From an uncultured Flavobacteriales bacterium (GTDB lineage Bacteria > Bacteroidota > Bacteroidia > Flavobacteriales_D > Crocinitomicaceae), in contig CAJQOB010000016.1 in assembly GCA_905479845.1 (NCBI GenBank), positions 1 to 12,915 of the forward strand: 12,915 nt of DNA. Reading direction: 5' to 3'. How positions within the stretch are numbered: position 1 is the stretch's first letter; each line of letters opens with the position of its first letter. Of this stretch, positions 6,920 to 12,915 are shown piece after piece. Position numbers and translations under genes: made by a program. Under the pieces are notes generated by a model. It was not told the origin of the DNA. It saw only the letters and a program-made list of their open reading frames with translations, and did no database searches.

Positions 6920-7963
6920 ATGGGGAAGATTAAAATCAACGGGCACGGGCATATTTTACCAGAACCGAATGAAATTCCAAAATTCATGAAAGACAAGAAA
7001 TTGTTCTGGATTGATGAAGACAGAAAATTCATGCGGCAAGGAGAGAAGTGGTCTCGACCAATTACTGATGCTAGCTTTTTCTTCGATGAGAAATTGATTT
7101 GGATGGATCGATACAACATTGATCACGCGGTGATGCTCAATTTGTCTCAAGTGTATTGTAACGGATGGGATCGTCAAGATGCATATGACGCAATTCGCTG
7201 GCAAAATGATTTCAATGCAAGTGTGCAAGAACGCAGACCGGATAAATTCACCTGCGGATTTGTTGTACAACCTTTGTTTATTGAGGATGCCTTGAAGGAA
7301 ATTGAGCGTTGTGTCAATGAGCTGAACATGAAATTGTTGTGCTTGCCTTCCCACTTTTTGAATGAGGACGAAGAGTGGTGCTCTGTCGCAGATGAAAGCG
7401 TAGCTCCAATTTTTGAACTCGCGAATCATTATAAACTGGCCGTTGAAATTCATCCGTACGATGGACAAAAGATGGTGAAGTTGAAAGATGAATACTGGCG
7501 TTTTCACCTCGTTTGGATGATGGCTCAAACTGCAGATACATTGCACATGTTCACTTTGCGCGATTTTCCAAATCGTTTTCCTGATGTTAGGACGTGTTTT
7601 GCACATGGCTGTATGCTTGGACAAGCGAACTATGGACGTCGACTTCAAGGTTTTGATGGTCGCCCTGATTTATTTGAAGGCAGTAAAGATCCGCGTTGCT
7701 CACTCGGTCACCCGAACTTGTTCTTTGATACACTCGTTCATGATTCATACACGCTTCAATTGCTGAAAACGCGTGTAGGACCAGGGCAAATTATTGCAGG
7801 ATTAGATGATCCTTACCCACTCGGTGAAATGGAAGGGGTTAAAAATTCTTATCCAGGGCGTGTAATCGATTTTGCCATTGAGGTTGATATTCTATCGCAG
7901 AAGGAAGCAGACGATATTTGGTATGGGAATGTTTTACGATGGCTAGGGAAGAGCAGTCTGTGA
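6920..7963 (+). CDS. ACMSD-like amidohydrolase (2-amino-3-carboxymuconate-6-semialdehyde decarboxylase family)
   Basis: The 347-residue product belongs to the amidohydrolase-2 (PF04909) TIM-barrel metalloenzymes and resembles ACMSD over its length, for example VHDSYTLQLL, the RPDLF segment and DDPYPLGEMEG. All metal ligands expected for ACMSD are present: H9 and H11 (HGH), H178 (EIHPYD), H229 (CFAHG) and D296 (GLDDPYP). Aligned by eye with the human enzyme from memory, R46 and R240 fall where ACMSD has its two substrate-carboxylate arginines. ACMSD is a non-oxidative decarboxylase that diverts ACMS, made from 3-hydroxyanthranilate, away from quinolinate/NAD synthesis. The product has no signal peptide, so it is cytoplasmic. 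No other kynurenine-pathway gene is in the window; the gene stands alone between a terminator and a convergent gene. A related decarboxylase or hydratase with another substrate remains possible. Confidence 0.85.
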   Translation: MGKIKINGHGHILPEPNEIPKFMKDKKLFWIDEDRKFMRQGEKWSRPITDASFFFDEKLIWMDRYNIDHAVMLNLSQVYCNGWDRQDAYDAIRWQNDFNASVQERRPDKFTCGFVVQPLFIEDALKEIERCVNELNMKLLCLPSHFLNEDEEWCSVADESVAPIFELANHYKLAVEIHPYDGQKMVKLKDEYWRFHLVWMMAQTADTLHMFTLRDFPNRFPDVRTCFAHGCMLGQANYGRRLQGFDGRPDLFEGSKDPRCSLGHPNLFFDTLVHDSYTLQLLKTRVGPGQIIAGLDDPYPLGEMEGVKNSYPGRVIDFAIEVDILSQKEADDIWYGNVLRWLGKSSL

Positions 7964-8018
7964 TTGTTTAATTCTGAGAAGGAGAAACCGAATGCTGACC
8001 CAGTCGATTCCAGCGAAT

Positions 8019-8050
8019 CAGTAAAAAGGAACGTTAGTTACTTTTTACTG
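8019..8050. repeat. Inverted repeat in the convergent intergenic region
   Basis: CAGTAAAAAG (8019-8028) and CTTTTTACTG (8041-8050) form a perfect 10-base stem. Inside the 12-base loop a further AAC/GTT pairing (8030-8032 with 8037-8039) is possible. It begins 56 bases after the ACMSD-like stop. It may end that transcript, but no T tract follows the stem, so a terminator role is uncertain. Confidence 0.55.
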
Positions 8051-8052
8051 AA

Positions 8053-8067
8053 TTCCAGATTCTGGAA
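8053..8067. repeat. Short perfect inverted repeat
   Basis: TTCCAG (8053-8058) and CTGGAA (8062-8067) are separated by ATT. The arms share the sequence TCCAGA/TCTGGA with the neighbouring terminator hairpin, so alternative pairings between the two structures are possible. Confidence 0.5.
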
Positions 8068-8069
8068 AT

Positions 8070-8103
8070 AAAAAAATCCAGACCTTCCTTGAAAGTCTGG
8101 ATT
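8070..8103 (-). terminator. Rho-independent terminator of the minus-strand sorting-domain gene
   Basis: AATCCAGAC (8075-8083) and GTCTGGATT (8095-8103) form a perfect 9-base stem, and the loop contains a further TTC/GAA pairing. Read on the minus strand, the stem lies 13 bases after the stop codon and runs into seven T (plus-strand A run 8070-8076). On the plus strand it is followed by AATTATTTT, so it may also stop transcripts of the converging ACMSD-like gene weakly. Confidence 0.85.
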
Positions 8104-8116
8104 AATTATTTTGTGA

Positions 8117-9325
8117 CTAGTTTTTGACGAAATGTGTTTGAACAGCACCTTCAGAAGTCATTACGTTTACTATATAAATTCCTGCTGTCAACTTTGAAAC
8201 GTTTACATTGTTTCCTTTTTGTTCGATCATCACCTTACCGTTGGCTCCAAGGATAGAGACTCTATCAATTTGCGCATCAGAATCAATTGTAATGAAGTCA
8301 TTTGATGGATTAGGATAAACAGTTGTTTTAATAGTTGGTAATTCACTTACATCAGCTGTTGATTGATAGTAGAAATCCTGCACTCCCGAAAGGTATAGAG
8401 TCGATGTTGAGAAATCAAGATCGCTACTTTCGATCTTAACCACGAATCCTTCAGCGTCGTATGTGTAGTCTTGTTGTACAAACAAATCACCGCCAAAATA
8501 AATTTGATAAAGCGACAATTGACCGTCAGAGTTTAGCGTGTAATCAATTTCAACCTCTACGGTAGTAGAAGGAACACCTCCAGTGACAGGGTAAGCTTCA
8601 ATTAAAGAAGGCGTACCTCCTGAGTACGTGTAGTAAATATCGTATGTCCATTCAAGCTGTGACGTAGTAACTTCATACAGTTTTAAGTTGCTGATCTCAT
8701 TCCCTGTGTAGGTTATGAAGCTTTCAGATTGAGCGTTCAGAAGAGAACCATCCCAAATATAGCTAATCGCACGTGTTATGTTATTCGATGCATCATAGAA
8801 CATAGAATCAACAGTTTCTACAACAGGATTTGCAACAGGGTCCGAAACATATGCTTCTACTAACAAGTTGTTGTTCGAATCATATTCGTAGACAGTTTCA
8901 CCGTATAAATCAAATTGAGTGAGATTCCAGAAGTAATATTCAATCTTTGTTAAATTGCCTGAGCCATCATACGCGTATTCTTGACGTTCACTTTGGGTAA
9001 CTTCAGAATCAGTTATAAGCCCATTCAGAATAGTGTTTTGACGCGTGTAATCAAATAGTAACGGTGTACCAACATATGCGTTTTCTTCATCACATTTGAT
9101 ACGAGGTAATTCATACCCATAGTCAAATACAGGCGAATTAAATTTAAACTCTGGTTCGTTTGAGGTCAATGATCCCTCCCAAGAGTTATAACTGTAAGCG
9201 ATAGAGTCGTTGTAGTCCAAGGTCCCCAGTTCATCAAATTCTTTGGAAGTTAGACCGATTAGTTTTTGTTGTGCATTCACTCCAAAAGCTGCAAGTGCCA
9301 AAACAACTAAAATATTCTTTTTCAT
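8117..9325 (-). CDS. Secreted YD-repeat-like protein with T9SS type A sorting domain
   Basis: The 402-residue product is exported: signal peptide MKKNILVVLALAAFGVNA, with likely cleavage before QQ. The frame is open for another 41 codons upstream, but only the ATG at 9325 gives a proper signal peptide. The middle (about 110-320) contains repeated hairpin-like units of the form YxYDxxGNLxxIE: YAYDGSGNLTKIEY (117), YEYDSNNNLLVE (147), FYDASNNITRAIS (176), YTYSGGTPSLIE (232), YTLNSDGQLSLYQ (262) and YTYDAEGFVVKIE (287). These resemble YD/RHS-type repeats, though there is no RHS cage core or toxin tip. The C-terminus (about 328-402) is a Por sorting domain with TVYPNPSNDFITI (YPNP 337-340) and AGIYIVNV. 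Known: such domains target cargo to the type IX secretion system. The function of the repeat region is unknown. It is a single-gene unit, convergent with the ACMSD-like gene and divergent from hisS. Confidence 0.88.
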   Translation of the reverse strand: MKKNILVVLALAAFGVNAQQKLIGLTSKEFDELGTLDYNDSIAYSYNSWEGSLTSNEPEFKFNSPVFDYGYELPRIKCDEENAYVGTPLLFDYTRQNTILNGLITDSEVTQSERQEYAYDGSGNLTKIEYYFWNLTQFDLYGETVYEYDSNNNLLVEAYVSDPVANPVVETVDSMFYDASNNITRAISYIWDGSLLNAQSESFITYTGNEISNLKLYEVTTSQLEWTYDIYYTYSGGTPSLIEAYPVTGGVPSTTVEVEIDYTLNSDGQLSLYQIYFGGDLFVQQDYTYDAEGFVVKIESSDLDFSTSTLYLSGVQDFYYQSTADVSELPTIKTTVYPNPSNDFITIDSDAQIDRVSILGANGKVMIEQKGNNVNVSKLTAGIYIVNVMTSEGAVQTHFVKN

Positions 9326-9345
9326 TCTGTATAAATTAAGTTCTG

Positions 9346-9353
9346 CAAAGGTG
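9346..9353 (-). promoter_or_regulatory. Possible -7 element for the minus-strand sorting-domain gene
   Basis: On the minus strand the octamer reads CACCTTTG, one mismatch from TAnnTTTG, and is followed by CAG. It lies 20 bases before the ATG. No clear -33 TTTG is found at the normal distance, so this is tentative. Confidence 0.3.
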
Positions 9354-9453
9354 ATACTTTCTTTTGAAGTAAGAACATAAAAAAATATAAAAGGGTTGGA
9401 TTTACGTCTCAATTTAAATCGGAAAATCCGACATCCCAACAAAACCAAATTAT

Positions 9454-9461
9454 TAACTTTG
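9454..9461 (+). promoter_or_regulatory. Putative -7 promoter element of hisS
   Basis: TAACTTTG is a full match to the Bacteroidota -7 consensus TAnnTTTG and lies 18 bases before the hisS ATG, predicting a very short leader of about 10-12 bases. A canonical -33 TTTG is not visible about 20 bases upstream. The short leader leaves no room for a Shine-Dalgarno-based start. Confidence 0.45.
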
Positions 9462-9479
9462 AAGCCAAACGAACTCTAA

Positions 9480-10901
9480 ATGGCGCAAAAACCATCAACT
9501 CCGAAAGGAACACGGGATTTTCTACCTGCTGAAGTAGCGAAACGAAACTATATTTTTGATACTATCCGAAGCTCTTTCGAGACCTACGGATTCTCTCCAA
9601 TTGAAACACCTTCTTTTGAGCTATCTTCTACCTTAATGGGGAAATATGGGGATGAAGGAGATCGATTGATTTTTAAGATTTTGCGTTCAGGAAATTATCT
9701 TTTCGAGAAGAAAGGAATCAATTTGCCTGATGATATTGAGTCGTATACCAAGAAGTCGTTTGATCAATTGTCGTCAGATGAGAAAAAAGAACTGAATAAA
9801 TTAACGAACGATATTTCCTCCAAGGCACTTCGTTATGATCTTACTGTACCTTTCGCGCGCTTCGTGGTTCAACACCAAAATGAATTAGCTTTTCCATTCA
9901 AGCGTTATCAAATTCAACCGGTTTGGAGAGCGGATCGACCTCAAAAAGGACGTTACCAAGAGTTTTATCAATGTGATGTTGATGTTGTGGGGAGTGATTC
10001 CTTACTTTACGAAGTAGATTTCGTCCTTATTTTCGATGAAGTACTATCAAACTTAAACATCCCTGATTTCACAATTAAAATCAACAACAGAAAAATCCTT
10101 TCAGGAATTGCAGAAGTATGTGGGGAAGAAGATAAAATCATTGCGATTACGGTCGCAATTGACAAGCTCGATAAGATTGGAGTTGAAGGTGTGGTAAAAG
10201 AACTGAAGACGAAGGAAATTTCTGAATCAGCCTTAGAGAAGATCATGCCGCTATTTGAAATTACTGGATCAACGGCGGAGCGCTTGGGTCAGATGAAAAC
10301 ATACCTTCAATCAAGTGAAATAGGATTAAAAGGAATTGAAGAGCTGAAATTTGTATTGAATCAAGCTGCTGAATTGGGAGTTGATCCCAATATTGTAGAA
10401 TTTGATGTGACTCTTGCGCGTGGATTGAATTACTACACAGGAGCCATCTTTGAAGTGAAGGCTAATGGCGTGAACATCGGGAGTATCTGTGGTGGTGGCC
10501 GTTACGACGATCTCACCGGAGTTTTCGGAATGAAGGGAGTTTCTGGAGTGGGAATTTCATTTGGAGCTGATCGAATTTACGACGTTCTCGAAGAATTGGA
10601 TTTGTTCCCGTCAACAGTAGATAACAGGTTGGATGTTTTGTTCGTGAATTTCGGAGAAATGGAACAAGTTCATTGTTTAAAAGCTGTGAAAGATTTACGA
10701 GCTGCAGGAATTTCGTCAGAAGTATATCCTACCTCTGCCAAAATGCAAAAGCAAATGAAGTATGCGAACGCCCGTGGAGTAAAGAACGTAGCTTATCTAG
10801 GAGCGAATGAGATTGAGGAGGGAATTATCAAATTGAAAAACATGGATTCTGGAGAACAATTATCAGTTGGCATTCAAGAATTAATCGATACTTTGAAATA
10901 G
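9480..10901 (+). CDS. hisS: Histidyl-tRNA synthetase
   Basis: This class IIa aminoacyl-tRNA synthetase charges tRNA-His with histidine. The 473-residue product shows GTRDFLP (10-16), RYDLTVPFARF (118-128) and motif 2, with FKRYQIQPVWRADRPQKGRYQEF at about 140-162. The two histidine-specific signatures follow, LARGLNYYTGAIFEV (312-326, R314 equivalent to the catalytic arginine) and SICGGGRYDD (335-344), then motif 3 GVGISFGADRIYDVL (356-370). The C-terminal anticodon-binding domain runs from about 384 with LDVLFVNFG and QMKYANARGVKNVAYLG. The product is longer than E. coli HisRS, partly because of an insertion at about 62-116, a form I associate with Bacteroidota and eukaryote-like HisRS. The start at ATG 9480 places MAQKPSTPKGTRDF correctly. 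hutH begins 6 bases after its stop, so the two should be cotranscribed. Confidence 0.97.
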   Translation: MAQKPSTPKGTRDFLPAEVAKRNYIFDTIRSSFETYGFSPIETPSFELSSTLMGKYGDEGDRLIFKILRSGNYLFEKKGINLPDDIESYTKKSFDQLSSDEKKELNKLTNDISSKALRYDLTVPFARFVVQHQNELAFPFKRYQIQPVWRADRPQKGRYQEFYQCDVDVVGSDSLLYEVDFVLIFDEVLSNLNIPDFTIKINNRKILSGIAEVCGEEDKIIAITVAIDKLDKIGVEGVVKELKTKEISESALEKIMPLFEITGSTAERLGQMKTYLQSSEIGLKGIEELKFVLNQAAELGVDPNIVEFDVTLARGLNYYTGAIFEVKANGVNIGSICGGGRYDDLTGVFGMKGVSGVGISFGADRIYDVLEELDLFPSTVDNRLDVLFVNFGEMEQVHCLKAVKDLRAAGISSEVYPTSAKMQKQMKYANARGVKNVAYLGANEIEEGIIKLKNMDSGEQLSVGIQELIDTLK

Positions 10902-10907
10902 AACGAA

Positions 10908-12383
10908 ATGCATACAATTGACAATAAATGGTTGACCCTTGGTGAGTTTGAAACTCTTTTTACAAGTGGAAAGAAAGTTGAACTGGGTGCAATTCCAACG
11001 GAAGCGGTTCAGAAATGCCGCGATTTTCTCGATGAGAAAGTAAAGAACGCTGATCGCCTGATCTATGGTGTTAATACAGGGTTTGGATCCTTGTGTAACA
11101 CAGCTATTTCCGTTGATGACCTTGGCACTTTACAACGTAACTTGGTGTTATCCCATGCTTGTGGAGCAGGGGAGGAAGTACCCGCTGAGATAGTGAAGCG
11201 CATGCTTTTATTGAAAGTATTGGGCTTAGGGCATGGACACTCTGGTGTTCAACTCGATACAATCAATCGTCTAGTCTTCTTTTACAATGAAAATATTTTG
11301 CCTGTTGTTTATCAACAAGGAAGTTTGGGGGCATCGGGAGATTTAGCTCCACTTGCTCACATGTCTTTACCGCTTTTGGGTGAAGGTGAAGTTGATTATA
11401 ATGGAGAACGCATCTCGGGATCAGATCTATTGAAGAAGTTTAACCTTGAACCGATTCAGTTACGTTCGAAAGAAGGTTTGGCTTTGTTAAATGGGACGCA
11501 GTTCATGAGTGCTTACGCGACTTATGCTGTCGCAAACGGTAAGAAACTAGCGAGTCAGTTCAATATTGTTGCGGCGCTTTCTTTAGATGCTTATGACGGT
11601 CGATTGAATCCATTTCAAGACAATGTAAACGTAGTTCGTAATCAAGTTGGGCAGATAGCTGTTGCGAAATTCATGCGCAGTATGCTTGCTGGTAGCGAAA
11701 TGATTGAGCGTGAAAAGGAACATGTTCAAGATCCATATTCTTTCCGCTGTATCCCTCAAGTTCATGGAGCTTCATTCGATACGATTCACCATTGCGCAAC
11801 TGTGGTTGAAAGAGAAATTAACGCCGTTACAGATAACCCAACAGTTTTTCCAGATGAAGACGACGTAGTCTCTGCAGGGAACTTCCATGGTCAACCTTTG
11901 GCCTTGGTATTGGATTTCTTGGCAATTGGACTGTCAGAAATGGCGAGTATTTCTGAACGACGTGTCTATAAGTTAATAGGAGGAACAAGAGGTTTACCCG
12001 CATTCTTGATAGCTGAACCAGGTTTGAACTCTGGATTCATGATTCCTCAATATACTGCGGCTTCAATTGTTAGTCAAAATAAGCAATTGTGTATGCCGGC
12101 ATCCGTTGATACGATTGATTCGAGTAATGGACAAGAAGATCACGTGAGTATGGGGGCGAACGCTGCCACGAAACTGTATCGAGTAATTCAAAATTGTTAT
12201 TCTGTTCAAGGAATTGAGCTTTTGAATGCGGCACAAGCGATGGACTTCAGAAAAGACAAGACGTCACCGAATTTGGAAGCATTGCGAACGGCATACCGAA
12301 CAAAGGTGCCATTTGTGAAAGAGGATACGTACTTGCATCCATTAATTGCTGCTAGTGTGGATTTCGTTAAAAATGATTTTTAA
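10908..12383 (+). CDS. hutH: Histidine ammonia-lyase (histidase)
   Basis: HutH deaminates L-histidine to urocanate and ammonia, the first step of histidine degradation. The 491-residue product has the Ala-Ser-Gly triad that forms the MIO cofactor (GASGDLAPLAHM, A142-S143-G144). Other active-site positions are present: Y53 (YGVNTGFG), H83 (NLVLSHACG), N195 (LALLNGTQ), Y277 and R280 (QDPYSFRC), F326 (AGNFHGQP) and E410 (GQEDHVSMG). The LSHA sequence at 81-84 marks a histidase rather than a tyrosine or phenylalanine ammonia-lyase. Length is close to the usual ~510. It starts 6 bases after hisS and is followed after 10 bases by a membrane protein gene. hutU, hutI and hutG are not in the window. 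The start context is AGAACGAA, with no Shine-Dalgarno sequence. Confidence 0.95.
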   Translation: MHTIDNKWLTLGEFETLFTSGKKVELGAIPTEAVQKCRDFLDEKVKNADRLIYGVNTGFGSLCNTAISVDDLGTLQRNLVLSHACGAGEEVPAEIVKRMLLLKVLGLGHGHSGVQLDTINRLVFFYNENILPVVYQQGSLGASGDLAPLAHMSLPLLGEGEVDYNGERISGSDLLKKFNLEPIQLRSKEGLALLNGTQFMSAYATYAVANGKKLASQFNIVAALSLDAYDGRLNPFQDNVNVVRNQVGQIAVAKFMRSMLAGSEMIEREKEHVQDPYSFRCIPQVHGASFDTIHHCATVVEREINAVTDNPTVFPDEDDVVSAGNFHGQPLALVLDFLAIGLSEMASISERRVYKLIGGTRGLPAFLIAEPGLNSGFMIPQYTAASIVSQNKQLCMPASVDTIDSSNGQEDHVSMGANAATKLYRVIQNCYSVQGIELLNAAQAMDFRKDKTSPNLEALRTAYRTKVPFVKEDTYLHPLIAASVDFVKNDF

Positions 12384-12393
12384 TTAAAGAGAT

Positions 12394-12900
12394 ATGACTG
12401 AAGTTTTAGAACAGCGTGAAGAGGACAAGAGACCGGTGCTATTATTGGTGTTGGCTATTTTGAGTTTCATTTCAATTGGATCTACAATTTTGTTCAATGT
12501 GATTGGTACGACTGCAGGACCTTTCGGTGAAGAACAAATTATCGAGCAACGTGTAGAAGTGGCAAAGTCGAAGACACAAATGCGACAGGCAGGAATGAAT
12601 GGAATGATTTCCTTTTTTGACAAGCTTCAGGCTATGGCAGAAGAAACAAACGAGAACTTCTATTTATCAAAAGGTGTGATGTTCGTGACCGACTTTTTGG
12701 GGCTGTTCGGAGTCATTTTTATGATGCGCAGAAGAAAGCTGGGATTCCATATGTATATTGTATATTCCTTACTGGCAATAGGCGGGATGTTGCTGTACAT
12801 CTCACCTGAGAACATTCATATCAGTATACCAATAGTTAATGTTATCTTCTCTGGCCTATTTATCTTTTTGTATTCAAGAACTTTGCACTGGATGAGGTAA
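12394..12900 (+). CDS. Hypothetical four-helix membrane protein
   Basis: I do not recognise a family with confidence. The 168-residue product has a charged N-terminus (MTEVLEQREEDKR), a first membrane segment at about 14-38, then a soluble loop of about 50 residues (about 40-92) containing a polar helix-like stretch (EEQIIEQRVEVAKSKTQMRQ). Three further membrane segments lie at about 93-111, 117-136 and 143-161. The RRRK cluster at 112-115 between segments two and three should be cytoplasmic, which places the N-terminus inside and the large loop outside. It begins 10 bases after hutH and probably belongs to the hisS-hutH transcript. A transporter role is not supported: it has too few helices and no known motif. 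The start has AAAGAGAT upstream and no Shine-Dalgarno sequence. Confidence 0.8.
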   Translation: MTEVLEQREEDKRPVLLLVLAILSFISIGSTILFNVIGTTAGPFGEEQIIEQRVEVAKSKTQMRQAGMNGMISFFDKLQAMAEETNENFYLSKGVMFVTDFLGLFGVIFMMRRRKLGFHMYIVYSLLAIGGMLLYISPENIHISIPIVNVIFSGLFIFLYSRTLHWMR

Positions 12901-12915
12901 AAGAAACGGTATATG

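Noticed and set aside
6956..7648. Minus-strand 230-codon open frame antisense to the ACMSD-like gene
   Set aside because: The plus-strand frame has a complete catalytic site; the antisense product has no family features and no promoter or terminator of its own.
9326..9448. Upstream 41-codon extension of the minus-strand sorting-domain protein
   Set aside because: It would precede an excellent signal peptide and covers the likely promoter region, so the ATG at 9325 is preferred.
12913..12915. ATG at the right edge as start of a next gene
   Set aside because: It is the last three bases of the window, so no coding evidence can be seen.

Overview
The window reads as a chromosomal segment of a marine or freshwater member of the Bacteroidota, most likely order Flavobacteriales. 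I infer this from two secreted proteins ending in type IX secretion (Por) sorting domains, the rpmB-rpmG-DUF4295(bL38)-ftsY cluster, the absence of Shine-Dalgarno sequences before every start, and several TAnnTTTG-type -7 promoter elements. A Crocinitomicaceae/Cryomorphaceae-like host is a guess from overall flavour, not something shown here.

Layout. Positions 1-730 hold a compact ribosomal operon: rpmB (bL28), rpmG (bL33, zinc-free form) and a 50-residue DUF4295 protein, which I believe is bL38. It closes with a hairpin terminator. The SRP receptor gene ftsY follows only a few bases later (739-1695). A single gene of about 5 kb (1809-6773) encodes a 1654-residue secreted protein: signal peptide, Asp-box (BNR/sortilin-like) beta-propeller, CARDB-like domain, cysteine-rich domain, PKD domain, an array of ~73-residue Ig-like repeats and a C-terminal sorting domain. 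It ends at a strong terminator. A monocistronic amidohydrolase closely resembling ACMSD (6920-7963) follows. It converges on a minus-strand gene (8117-9325) for a 402-residue secreted YD-repeat-like protein, also with a sorting domain. The 153 bases between these two convergent genes are packed with inverted repeats.

Divergent from the minus-strand gene is a tight three-gene transcription unit: hisS (histidyl-tRNA synthetase), hutH (histidine ammonia-lyase) and a four-helix membrane protein of unknown function, with gaps of 6 and 10 bases.

How the genes relate. The first part is translation and membrane targeting. The two T9SS cargo proteins are surface or secreted factors, probably adhesive or polymer-binding. 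The ACMSD-like enzyme and HutH point to tryptophan/aromatic and histidine catabolism. No mobile element, CRISPR array, tRNA, rRNA or pseudogene was seen. The genes look vertically inherited, and I do not see a clearly undescribed multi-gene system. The best candidates for follow-up are the hisS-hutH-membrane protein unit, the orphan ACMSD, the repeat architecture of the giant secreted protein and the hairpin-rich convergent intergenic region.
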